Source: Lingula anatina
Taxonomy: Eukaryota > Brachiopoda > Lingulata > Lingulida > Lingulidae
Length of the DNA: 29,825 nt
Assembly: GCF_001039355.2 (NCBI RefSeq)
Contig: NW_019776063.1
Span: 20,404-50,228 of the forward strand
Direction of reading: 5' to 3'
The notes under the pieces were generated by a model. It searched no databases. It saw nothing but the letters and a program-made list of their open reading frames with translations, and was not told the DNA's origin. Position 1 is the stretch's first letter; each line of letters starts with the position of its first letter. Shown piece after piece: positions 1-8,427 of this stretch. Both the position numbers and the translations under genes were made by a program.

Positions 1-21
1 AAAAAATAAATAAATAGAAAA

Positions 22-273
22 TAAAAATTGAAAATGAAAGTACCATATCTGGCCCAAGTCTGGGCAGCATCTGGCAAAATGTGGCATAAATGCCAGACTT
101 TGCCAGACTTGGCCCAGATCTGGCAAGTGTCTGGCAAAATGTGGCATAAATGCCAGACTTTGCCAGACTTGGCCCAGATCTGGCAAGTGTCTGGCAAAAT
201 CTGGCCCAGATATTGCCAGACGTTGCCAGATCTGGGCCAGACGTGGGCCAGATTACTGAGGCTGTCTGGGTAG
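22..273. repeat. 60-bp tandem repeat (TGGCA/TGCCA-rich minisatellite)
   Basis: About three units with an exact 60-bp period lie between roughly 50 and 240, and the last unit is diverged. Each unit is full of TGGC and GCCA half-sites in both orientations. The dyad TGGCATAAATGCCA is at 82-95 and again at 142-155. Because 60 is divisible by 3, an 81-residue open frame runs through the array; it is repeat-driven and not a gene. The array lies downstream of the TIR gene's exon B. The family is not one I can name. Confidence 0.85.
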
Positions 274-316
274 CTATCAGTATTCTTATACTCAAGGAGA
301 TTCTGAACTCTTAAAT

Positions 317-578
317 CTAATACGTATCTGTATCTGCAACAAAAAGTCTATCAGTAAAGAAGAGCATTATTCTTAAATGCATTTTAAAACCTTTGATCCT
401 CATTGACAAATGTTTCAAAAATCCTTCCTTTCTGCTATCTATGGGCATCAAATGTCTCGAGGGCAAAGGTACTTTTCTCTGTTCTTCACTGCTGATGTCT
501 CCATATACAGGGATGACTTGCTTTTTCTGTGACATTGCTTCATGCATTATACTTTCTGCTTGCAGCCACATCAAATAA
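317..578 (-). CDS. TIR domain exon B, copy 1 (C-terminal half of the TIR domain)
   Basis: TIR domains are signalling or NAD-cleaving modules of innate immunity. This exon follows a strong acceptor (ttctttattttag) and starts in the phase left by exon A, giving a joined codon for Asp. It encodes 62 full codons, beginning with an aromatic and WLQAE segment, then AMSQKKQVIPVYGD (the usual hydrophobic strand after the third TIR helix), then RHLMPIDSRKEGFLKHL (a box-3-like end). WLQAE lines up with the WxxxE of SARM1 and plant TIRs, whose Glu is catalytic. The exon probably ends at 391 (AAAG followed by gt, phase 1, as in copy 2). That donor is weak, and reading through gives 25 more residues to a stop at 317-319, so this could also be the last exon. 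The homologous exon at 6205-6392 has the same 188-bp length. Confidence 0.78.
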
Positions 579-1164
579 CTAAAATAAAGAACCATAATTT
601 ATGTAAATTTTGCCATATCAAAAGATGTGTGAGAGAGAGAGGGACTTTTTTTCCAAAATTCAGTGACAAAAGCAAAGAACTGACACACACACACACACAC
701 ACAAAGACATTTACAATCAAAGTATACAGAAGATGCCAAGAATACACTAGTGTTACTGACTCTTACAACTTACCACATAATCCAAACTAGGGGATCAGAG
801 AGGCCATACCACCTCCGGATATTGTACCACCAGCTGGTGTAAGCACATTCGTATGAAACCCACCCCTCCAAAAAGGGACACCATCACCAGTCTTGTGCTT
901 GAAAAGCTCTATAAATCAACAAGAGTTCTCAAAATATGCAAAAAAATATAACTGAAAATGGTACAATCAAGCATATTTTCGAATTGACTTGCATTTTCCT
1001 TCCATTGATCACTCCTGTGATTCTCTAGACAAAAGGCCTATTGGTTTTCCTTGAAATGTGTTGTCAGAGGTGCATATATGCTGACAAAAGAGAAAACCTA
1101 GGGACAACAACGGGCACATCTCTGCTAGTCTTGAAGATATGAGAGGCAAGAAAATATGCAAAGC

Positions 1165-2300
1165 TCAGTTCATGGTGAAAAAGTAGGTCAAAGGTCAATT
1201 TCAATATCTTAGTATATGAATTTCTATTCAAGTTCAATAGTAACCATGGGCATTTCTTTGGCAATTTTGCAGATTTAAAGGCCAGAAAACATGCAAAAAG
1301 CAGTTCATCATAAAAAGTAGGACAAAGGTTAATTTCAAAGTCACAGTAAATTGCCTCTAATGACTTCCTATTCACGTTGGATAGTAATTATGGACCTATC
1401 TTTGCCAGTTTTGGAGATAAAAGGAAATGAAAATTTGCAAAGTTCAGTTTATGGTAAAAAGTAGGTCAAAGGTCAATTTTAAGGTCACAGTAAATTGCCA
1501 GTATATGACTTCCTATTCAAGTTCAATAGTAACTATGGACCTATCTCTGCCAGTTTTGGAGATAAAAGGTAACGAAAATTTGCAAAGTTCAATTGATGAT
1601 GCAAAGTAGGTCACAGTTCAATTTCAAGGTCACACTTAGATTGCCAGTATATGACCTCCTATTCAAGTTCAATAGTAACTATGGCTGTATCTTTGCCAGT
1701 TTTGGAGATAAAAGGGAATGAAAATTTGCAAAATTCAGTTCATGGTGTAAAGTAGGTCAAAGGTCAATTATAAGGTCACATTTAGATTGCCAGTATATGA
1801 CCTCCTATTCAAGTTCAATAGTAACTATGGCTGTATCTTTGCCAGTTTTGGAGATAAAAGGGAACGAAAATTTGCAAAATTCAGTTCATGGTAAAAAGTA
1901 GGTCAAAGGTCAATTTTAAGGTCACAGTAAATTGCCAGTATATGATTTCCTATTCAAGTTCAATAGTAACTATGGACCTATCTCTGCAAGTTTTGGAGAT
2001 AAAAGGGAACGGAAATTTGCAAAGTTCAATTCATGATGAAAAGTAGGTCAAAGGTCAATTTCAAGGTCACACTTAGATTGCCAGTATATGACTTCCTATT
2101 CAAGTTCAATAGCAACTATGGACCTATCTCTGCCAGTTTTGGAGATATAAGGGAACAGAAATTTGCAAAGATCAGTTTATGGTGAAAAGTAGGTCAAAGG
2201 TCAATTTCAAGGTCACAGTTAAATTGCCAGTATGTGACTTTCTATTCAACTTTAATAGTAACTAGGGACCTATCTCTGCCAGTTTTGGAGATATAAGGGA
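1165..2300 (+). repeat. ~144-bp satellite array, forward, with DR1 motifs
   Basis: About eight tandem monomers of 135-150 bp. Each carries a (near-)perfect nuclear-receptor DR1, AGGTCAAAGGTCA, followed by an (A)AGGTCACA half-site, a TATATGACTTCCTATTCAAG block and a TTTGCCAGTTTTGGAGAT block. Perfect DR1 copies start at 1185, 1463, 1754, 1900, 2045 and 2191. Extended half-sites TCAAGGTCA start at 1624, 2061 and 2207. No coding potential is visible. Confidence 0.9.
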
Positions 2301-3158
2301 CTAAATGTAACAATTTTGGAGTTACAAAAATGTGCCATTAATTTCCTACAGAAAAAATTAATTAAAATAAAGAAAAGGTCATTTTGGTTGAAATTCTTGA
2401 AATGGGAGGTGCTCAGAAGTTTCAGATGTTCAAATTTCATGAAATAATGTCATTTTAGACCAGAAGTTGTCTGCCTTGCCAAGCCTTATGTTTTATTTTC
2501 CCGGGGTTCAAAATTTATTATACATTACCGTACTGCACATTTTGCTTTCACCACCACAATGTACTTTTTGATACAGCATAACTTGAAAACCATATGGAAT
2601 ACAAAAAAAACGGAGACCACTTGTAGTGTTGGGCTTTACATGCTCTACAAAATGCAAAAAAAGAATGGGTCTCTAGCATTAACAGTTCCCAAATTAGAGA
2701 CAGTTTTCAGTTTTGATATCTTATGGCTGCTACTCCCGTGAAAATGCACCGATTGACTCCAAATTCACGGAGATAAAAGATGACTCAAAGTGTGACACTT
2801 TCCAATAATATTATTGGTTAGGTCTGTGTAGTTTCTGAAAATCAGTGCAAATAATTTTTTTTCGTAAAAAAATTTATTTTTTTGAAAATTTTGGCCCGTT
2901 TGACCTTGAAATAAAGGTCAAAGGTCCAATCCAAGGACATATTTGAAATCTACACATATGACTTTTGGACAGCCATTTGTAGAAATTTTTCTCATAATTC
3001 CTTTCGTAGGGTAGATAATTAGCATTTAATTTTGCCATTTTTGGACAAGGGTGCATTGCAATGAGTGCCACACCTAGACCCCAATACCGACAAACCCCAA
3101 ATTTTATGTGGAACGAGTTGAGATTATAGGTGACCTAAATCCAAGAGATGGGTATGGA
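2301..3158. other. Spacer between the opposed satellite arrays
   Basis: AT-rich DNA with no recognised gene. A degenerate AGGTCA-type segment lies near 2900-2935 (AAGGTCAAAGGTCC), suggesting decayed satellite monomers. Short open frames here have no familiar motif. Confidence 0.5.
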
Positions 3159-3329
3159 GGCCCTTACCGTCTAGGAGGAGAAGCGGTAACGGTAACATGG
3201 CGGCAGAGCCGACAGAGCCGGCGGAACGTAGGCGCTGGCGGTACACATGTTTTTAGCCCCGACCTGTATGTTCTGCCGGCTCTGCCGCCATGTTACCAAT
3301 ACCGTTTCTCCTCCTAGACGACAAGGGCC
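3159..3329. mobile_element. GC-rich MITE with ~60-bp terminal inverted repeats
   Basis: The left end GGCCCTTACCGTCTAGGAGG is mirrored at the right end (reverse complement GGCCCTTGTCGTCTAGGAGG). Pairing continues inward through GGTAACATGGCGGCAGAGCC, and the left arm has about 10 extra bases. The total is 171 bp with about 40 unpaired bases in the middle. It is much more GC-rich than the surrounding DNA and abuts the first reverse satellite monomer directly. I saw no clear target-site duplication. Confidence 0.75.
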
Positions 3330-3335
3330 TGAAAT

Positions 3336-4665
3336 TGACCTTTGACCTACTTTACACCATAAACTAAACTTTGCACCTTTTTTAATGCTTACACTTTCAA
3401 AACTGGCAAAGATACGCCCATAGTTACTATTGAATTTGAATAGAAAGTCATTAGAGGCAATTTAATGTGACCTTAAAATTGACCTTTGACCTACTTTTCA
3501 CCATGAACCTAACTTTACAAATTTCTTTTCCTTTTAACTCCAAACCTGGCAGAGATAGGTTCATAGTTACTATTAAAGTTGAATAGGAAGTCATATACTT
3601 GTAATCTTACTCTGACCTTGAAATTGACCTTTGACCTACTTTACACCATAAACTGAACTTTGCAACTTTTTAATGCTTTTATTTTCAAAACTGGCAGAGA
3701 TAGGCCCATAGTAACTATTGAATTTGAATAGAAAGTCATTAGAGGCAATTAACTGTGACCTTAAAATTGACTTTTGACCTACTTTTAACCATGAACTGAA
3801 CTTGGCAAATTTTGTTCCCTTTTATCGCCAAAACTAGCAGAAATAGGTCCATAGTTACTATTGAACATGTATAGGAAGTCATATGCTGGCAATCTAAATG
3901 TGACCTTAAAATTGACCTTTGACCTACTTTTCACCATGAACTGAACTTTACAAATTTCTTTTCCTTTTAACTCCAAACCTGGCAGAGATAGGTTCATAGT
4001 TACTATTAAAGTTGAATAGGAAGTCATATACTTGTAATCTTACTCTGACCTTGAAATTGACCTTTGACCTACTTTACACCATAAACTGAACTTTGCAACT
4101 TTTTAATGCTTTTATTTTCAAAACTGGCAGAGATAGGCCCATAGTAACTATTGAATTTGAATAGAAAGTCATTAGAGGCAATTAACTGTGACCTTAAAAT
4201 TGACTTTTGACCTACTTTTAACCATGAACTGAACTTGGCAAATTTTGTTCCCTTTTATCGCCAAAACTAGCAGAAATAGGTCCATAGTTACTATTGAACA
4301 TGTATAGGAAGTCATATGCTGGCAATCTAAATGTGACCTTAAAATTGACCTTTGACCTACTTTTCATCATGAATTGAACTTTGCAAATTTTGGTTCCCTT
4401 TTATCTCCAAAACTGGCAAAGATATGCCTATAGTTACAATTGAATTTGAATAGGAAGTCATATACTGGCAATCTAAATGTGACCTTGAAATTGACCTTTG
4501 ACCTACTTTTCATCATGAATTGAACTTAACAAATTTTGGTTCCCTTTTATTTTGAAAACTGGCAGAGATAGGTCCATAGTTACTGTTGAACTTGAATAGG
4601 AAGTCATATACTGGAAATTTACTGTGACCTTGAAATTGACCTTTGAGCTACCTTACGATGAACTG
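3336..4665 (-). repeat. ~144-bp satellite array, reverse, with 433-bp higher-order unit
   Basis: The same monomer family as 1165-2300, in opposite orientation. Perfect TGACCTTTGACCT (DR1 on minus) starts at 3336, 3480, 3625, 3913, 4058, 4346 and 4492; near-perfect copies are at about 3769, 4202 and 4637. TGACCTTGA (extended half-site) starts at 3613, 4046, 4480 and 4625. A three-monomer block (about 3476-3908) recurs nearly identically at 3909-4341, with a 433-bp offset. Confidence 0.9.
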
Positions 4666-4860
4666 AACTTTGATTGTACCATTTTCAGTTATATATATTT
4701 TTTTGCATATTTTTAGAATTCTTGTTGATAGCATTTTTACAGCTTGTCAAGCACAAGACTGGTGGTGGTGTCCCTTTTTTGTGGGGGGGTCTATACGAAT
4801 GCGCTTACTCCAGCTGGTGGTACAATATTCGGAGGCGGTATAGCCTCTCTGATCCTCTAG

Positions 4861-4966
4861 ATGTATATTTGTTTTTTGTTCTTACCCAGTTGGCGAATAG
4901 CTGCAAAGCTAATGTTTCCATTTATAACCGACATAAAATAAAATTTATTGTATTGTATTGTATTGT
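4861..4966 (+). mobile_element. 3' tail of a non-LTR retrotransposon or SINE, ending in (ATTGT)n
   Basis: After the right end of the inverted-repeat element comes a short segment ending in ACATAAAATAAAATTTATTG and then about four ATTGT repeats. That is the usual form of a LINE or SINE 3' end, with a polyadenylation-like signal and a simple-repeat tail. Homology to copy 2 resumes immediately after the tail. No ORF is left, so this would be a very short 5'-truncated copy. Confidence 0.5.
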
Positions 4967-5206
4967 ACTATTATTGGATTAATTTGTCTGTTCTTATTTG
5001 TCAGTTATAACACCCATAACACTGTTGTAAATGAAATGTCAAGTTATGCATTACTTAAATTAAAAATAAAGTAGCCAGCTCTCTACCAGTACATATAGCA
5101 TATGGCAGTTTGCACTACACTTTACATTCAAATATAAGGTGTGTAATAGATTCTACCACATCCAGACAGAAATAACAAATTTCAAAGAGAAACACCTTAT
5201 ACTTAC

Positions 5207-5345
5207 TCATGCAGCAGATGTGTAGTTATATACAGCAGTACACTCCTGGATTGTTTCAAGGCATAACCAAACATATCCTTTTCTCTCAATCCATGTAGAG
5301 GGCCACTTTCAATCAACATACAAGTCATCCCTTGTCCTACTAAAT
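5207..5345 (-). CDS. TIR domain exon A, copy 1 (central TIR)
   Basis: The exon is 139 bp, between acceptor ttttaccag and donor GA|gtaagt. It takes two bases from the previous codon set, has 45 full codons, and passes two bases on (phase 2). It encodes GQGMTCMLIESGPLHGLRE, which fits the C(I/L)..RD..PG region (TIR box 2) in loose form, then ALKQSRSVLLYITTHLLH, which fits the conserved SR-(V/I)-hydrophobic-strand-(S/T) segment. Joining to exon Z makes a Gly-to-Asp boundary codon (G|AT), and joining to exon B makes another Asp (GA|T). The box-2 Arg-Asp-Pro-Gly signature is weak. Confidence 0.8.
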
Positions 5346-5652
5346 CTGGTAAAAATGTAAAATATATGTTATATATTCAACTCCAGATACACATGCATTT
5401 CACTGAAATTTACTTAATGTATCCAATTTAAATTAACTGACAATGTAATACCTTTATATCATTTATCTATAGAGGGTGCTTCTTATTTACTGGTACACAT
5501 AAGTAACTTACATTCAACAATATGACCTGCCCCAACATCTATGTGACTGGGAAATAATTTTAATACTATAACTTTACATGTTACATGTTGAATGGCCATA
5601 AAACATTTCTTAGTTCAAAGTATTAAACTGAGTTTTACTCATCTCCACAAAC

Positions 5653-5727
5653 CTTGAGATAGTTGTTCTACCTCTATTTCATCTCTTCCATCATAAAAAA
5701 TGAAAACATTATATTCTATATCTTCCC
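5653..5727 (-). CDS. TIR domain exon Z, copy 1 (start of the TIR domain, box 1)
   Basis: The exon is 75 bp, bounded by acceptor tcatttccag and donor CAAG|gtttgt. It encodes 24 full codons including EYNVFIFYDGRDE, matching TIR box 1 ((Y/F)DVFISY followed by a charged turn), then a helix with VEQLSQ leading into exon A. Its upstream boundary is phase 1, the same phase as the donor of exon B', so B' and Z could be joined in one transcript. No start codon or signal peptide is present, so the N-terminal exons lie elsewhere. Confidence 0.82.
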
Positions 5728-6204
5728 CTGGAAATGACCAAGTTATTTACTTATTATATTCATCTTATACACATTTTGATTCACAGATGTAGCCAAGATC
5801 TCATTTGCTCTCAGAAGGTAATTACAGAAGTCAACTGTGTCTAATTATTATGCCAGTTCCAATTCAGAATTCAAAAGACACCACAAAACAAGCTTAGTTT
5901 GACTTTTAAATCACAAAGTATTCAGAATATTTGAGTTATTAATTACTAGGCAGATATACCCACGGTAGCTTTAAAATATTTTTTTATCTCCTTCATAATA
6001 TTTTATGGTGGAGCATCCCACCTCTTAAAACAGCAACTTCGCTTGTTGTGTTTGCATCTGGTGGTATAACAAATTTTGAAAAAAAAACTGGTCAATATAT
6101 CAGTGATATCAAACTATCAAACTCAGGGTGAAAAGTAAATGTATGGTTAGCTGACAGAGACAGTTACTGTAATAAACAGTATTTTTAATACGCAGGGATA
6201 TTAC
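5728..6204 (-). other. Segment between TIR modules (probable phase-1 intron)
   Basis: AT-rich DNA between exon Z of copy 1 and exon B' of copy 2. If the modules are one gene, this is a 477-bp intron. No exon with adequate splice signals is clear in it; a possible tiny one at about 6013-6050 was not accepted. Confidence 0.45.
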
Positions 6205-6392
6205 CTTTGATCCTCATTGACAAATGTTTCAAAAATCCTTCCTCTCTGCTATCTATGGGTATCAAATGTCTCAAGGACAAAGGTAATTTTCTCTGTTCTT
6301 CACTGGTGATGTCTCCATATACAGGGATGACTTGCTTTTGCTGTGACATAGCTGCATGCATTATCCCTTTTGTTTCCATCTTCAACGAAAAA
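6205..6392 (-). CDS. TIR domain exon B', copy 2 (C-terminal half)
   Basis: 188 bp, identical in length and phase to exon B of copy 1. Acceptor ttctttatcttag; donor AAAG|gtaata, better than in copy 1. It encodes a diverged start (FSLKMETKG) and then MSQQKQVIPVYGDITSEEQ and RHLIPIDSREEGFLKHL, almost as in copy 1. The Trp and catalytic-position Glu of the WxxxE motif are Lys and Lys here, so NAD cleavage by this copy is unlikely if the alignment is right. No frameshift or stop interrupts it. Confidence 0.78.
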
Positions 6393-6395
6393 CTA

Positions 6396-6670
6396 AGATA
6401 AAGAACAGTAATTTATGTGAATTTTGGTATAGTAAAAGATTTGTGAGAGAAGGGGACTTTTTTCAGAATTCATAGACAAACTTAAAGAATTAACACAGAA
6501 AAAATAGTTTCCAGACTCAACTCATAACTTAAATAATAAACCAAAATTTATGTGAATTTTGTCATATGATATTAAAGGATGCGTGAGAGAGAGAGACTTT
6601 GTTTCAAAATTCAATAACAAAAGCAAAGAACAGACACACAAAAACAGATACAATCAAAGTATACAGAAGA
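6396..6670. repeat. Local tandem duplication in the copy 2 intron
   Basis: The segment beginning near 6396 (ATAAAGAAC..TTTATGTGAATTTTGG..GTGAGAGA..GACTTTTTT) recurs near 6533-6670 (TTTATGTGAATTTTGTC..GTGAGAGAGAGAGACTTTG). Copy 1 has only one counterpart, at about 583-735. The second unit resembles the copy 1 sequence more. Confidence 0.6.
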
Positions 6671-7235
6671 TTCCAAGAATACACTTACAACTTACCACAT
6701 ACTACAAATAATACATAAACAGATTTTTTTCTGGAGATAGCATAAGTTTCTTTCAAAAAGCATTCTTATTCTGCAAAAAATTGGCTTGATCCCCTTTTAA
6801 ATCATGAGTAAACAATAATTTCACAACTATAATTATTGGATTAATTTGTTTGTTCTTAACTGTCATTTCTAACAACCATAACACTGTTGTTAATGAAATG
6901 TCAAGTTATGCATTACTTAAATTAAAAATAAAGTAACCAGGTCTCTACCAGTACATCTCCCTGCAGGCATAGTTGCGTTGGATCAATGTTGAAAACAGGT
7001 TGATACGTTGAATTGCCGTTGATCTACCTAAATTCAAAGTTAAATCAACGTTGATCCAGCCACGTTGACTCAACCTTGTATTTTGGTCAATGGCACAACC
7101 TTGCAGTTATGGATTGTAATTTAAAATATTAATTATTAAAAACGTGATACTTTGTTTATCAATACTGTAACTAAATTTATCAAAATAATAACAAAATGGT
7201 TTTGAAGTAAAAGTGACAATTGTTTTGTGTCTTTA

Positions 7236-7696
7236 AGGGGCCCGCACACGGTGAGCATTTGGCGCGCGCCACTTGCGCTGCGCTGTTTTCTCATCATGTG
7301 CGGGGGTATTTTGGTGAGATTTTTGCCTCTCGCGCGGCTGAGCAAAATTTCTCACGTGTTTGATTTTTTTGGTCTCTTGAGGCAAATGTCTCAGCGTGTG
7401 CGGGGTGCAAGCGCCAATTGCTCACGCCATGCCAACAATGCGCATGTGCCGGTAGCCGGAAACAAAGAAAAATGGCAGCCCCCAGCGAAGTAAACAAAAA
7501 TGTACGCAGTTATAGTTAGTCTGATTGATTAACGTGGTCACCATTTGCTATTACTTTCAGAAAAAAAATAAATATGTAATGTTTTCTTAATTACACGATC
7601 CCACAGTTCGCGCATCGTTTGCGGGGAGCTGAGGAGCGCGAGCATCTGGCGCAGTGCAAGTGGCGCGCGCCGAATGCTCACCGTGTGCGGGCCCCT
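7236..7696. mobile_element. Harbinger-like MITE, 461 bp, nested
   Basis: Near-perfect terminal inverted repeats of about 45 bp begin AGGGGCCCGCACACGGTGAG at both ends and include GGCGCGCGCCACTTGC. The element is flanked on both sides by TTA (7233-7235 and 7697-7699), which fits the 3-bp TWA target duplication of PIF/Harbinger elements. It is GC-rich against an AT-rich background. Short open frames inside it do not look like transposase. Confidence 0.8.
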
Positions 7697-7853
7697 TTAG
7701 TTAACTAGTGAATTTTCTTAACTTGTTATTCAGAAATACATTCCAATAAACTGAATTGCTTGCAAGGTCAGCTAACACCAGGATGAATAGGTTGCTATAA
7801 ACAGTTCTTAGTAACCTGTTATAGATAGACAGGTTGAGGTGACTGTGACCTTG

Positions 7854-7854
<1 letters not shown>

Positions 7855-7902
<48 letters not shown>
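7855..7902. repeat. (TA)n microsatellite
   Basis: About 24 uninterrupted TA dinucleotides inside the CAACGTTG element. Confidence 0.95.
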
Positions 7903-7904
<2 letters not shown>

Positions 7905-8288
7905 ATCTATATATATTAATCTAAACCTTGGAAATTTTAACTTAAAGGCCATACATTTATACCCTACATATATTTAGCCATCAAACATGTCCTACTGCTA
8001 AACACATCCAGGCAAATTTCCTGGGTGGGGTTGATATAACATTGTTTTCTGACGTTGATACAACGTTGTTATCTGAGGTTGACACAACTTTCAAATCCAA
8101 CGTTTATTCAATGTCTTTTCAATGTTATGGTTCAACGTTGTTTCAACGTTAAAACAACATAATTTGCCCACTGGGTATAGCATATGCCAATTTACACTAC
8201 ATACAAATATAAGGTGTGTAATAGATTCTACCACATCCAGACAGAAATAACAAATTTCAAAGAGAGACAACACCTAGCTTATACTTAC

Positions 8289-8427
8289 TCTTGCAGGTAA
8301 TGTGTAGTTATATACAGCAGTATTCTCCTGGATTGTTTCAAGACATAATCAAACATATCCCTTGCTCTTATTCCATGTAGAGAGTCAATTTCAATCAAAA
8401 CACAAGTCATCCCTTGTCCTGCTAAAT
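8289..8427 (-). CDS. TIR domain exon A', copy 2 (central TIR)
   Basis: 139 bp, the same size, phases and splice signals (ttttaccag, GA|gtaagt) as exon A. It encodes GQGMTCVLIEIDSLHGIRA and VLKQSRRILLYITTHYLQ, with no stops. By hand count 18 of 139 bases and 14 of 45 residues differ from copy 1, although the adjoining intron is about 97% identical. The exon Z that should precede it is missing because homology to copy 1 stops at the N at 8734. Confidence 0.78.

Larger units (their letters stand above)
787..4860. mobile_element. Large inverted-repeat element carrying opposed satellite arrays
   Basis: The two ends are inverted copies of about 190 bp: 787-975 begins CTAGGGGATCAGAGAGGC, and the reverse complement of 4672-4860 begins CTAGAGGATCAGAGAGGC. 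The similarity continues through a CAGCTGG segment to the AAAATGGTACAATCAA end. Inside, satellite monomers run forward at about 1165-2300 and reverse at 3336-4665, so most of the element is a long imperfect palindrome. No transposase frame is visible. It is probably a non-autonomous DNA element or a composite; I do not recognise the family. Confidence 0.7.
579..5206 (-). other. Intron A-B of TIR copy 1, enlarged by a ~4.2 kb insertion
   Basis: This 4.6 kb phase-2 intron separates exons A and B of copy 1. Both ends (579-786 and about 4967-5206) are homologous to the equivalent 1.9 kb intron of copy 2. The middle (787-4966) has no counterpart there; copy 2 instead has about 120 unrelated bases (6704-6825). 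A short (AC)n run lies at about 684-703. Confidence 0.7.
6959..8175. mobile_element. CAACGTTG-rich DNA element inserted in the copy 2 intron
   Basis: Alignment with copy 1 shows uninterrupted sequence at about 5095, while copy 2 has 1.2 kb inserted. The insert starts CCCTGCAGGCA and ends TGCCCACTGGG, imperfect terminal inverted repeats (CCCWGYRGGCA). Both ends hold many imperfect CAACGTTG or GTTGATC subterminal repeats (6970-7090 and 8015-8160). No transposase is visible. A possible 3-bp target duplication (TCT/TAT) has one mismatch. A Harbinger-like MITE and a (TA)n run lie inside it. Confidence 0.7.

Noticed and set aside
1427-2300. Open frames within the satellite arrays
   Set aside because: They are short, differ from monomer to monomer and have no motifs; they come from the repeat.
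1165-4665. Regular repeats with constant spacing, considered as CRISPR
   Set aside because: Monomers are ~144 bp and tandem with no unique spacers, in animal DNA.
6013-6050. Possible 11-codon linker exon between TIR modules on minus (acceptor ataccaccag)
   Set aside because: The phases fit (1-1), but the acceptor tract and donor (GAG|gtggga) are weak and copy 1 gives no comparison.
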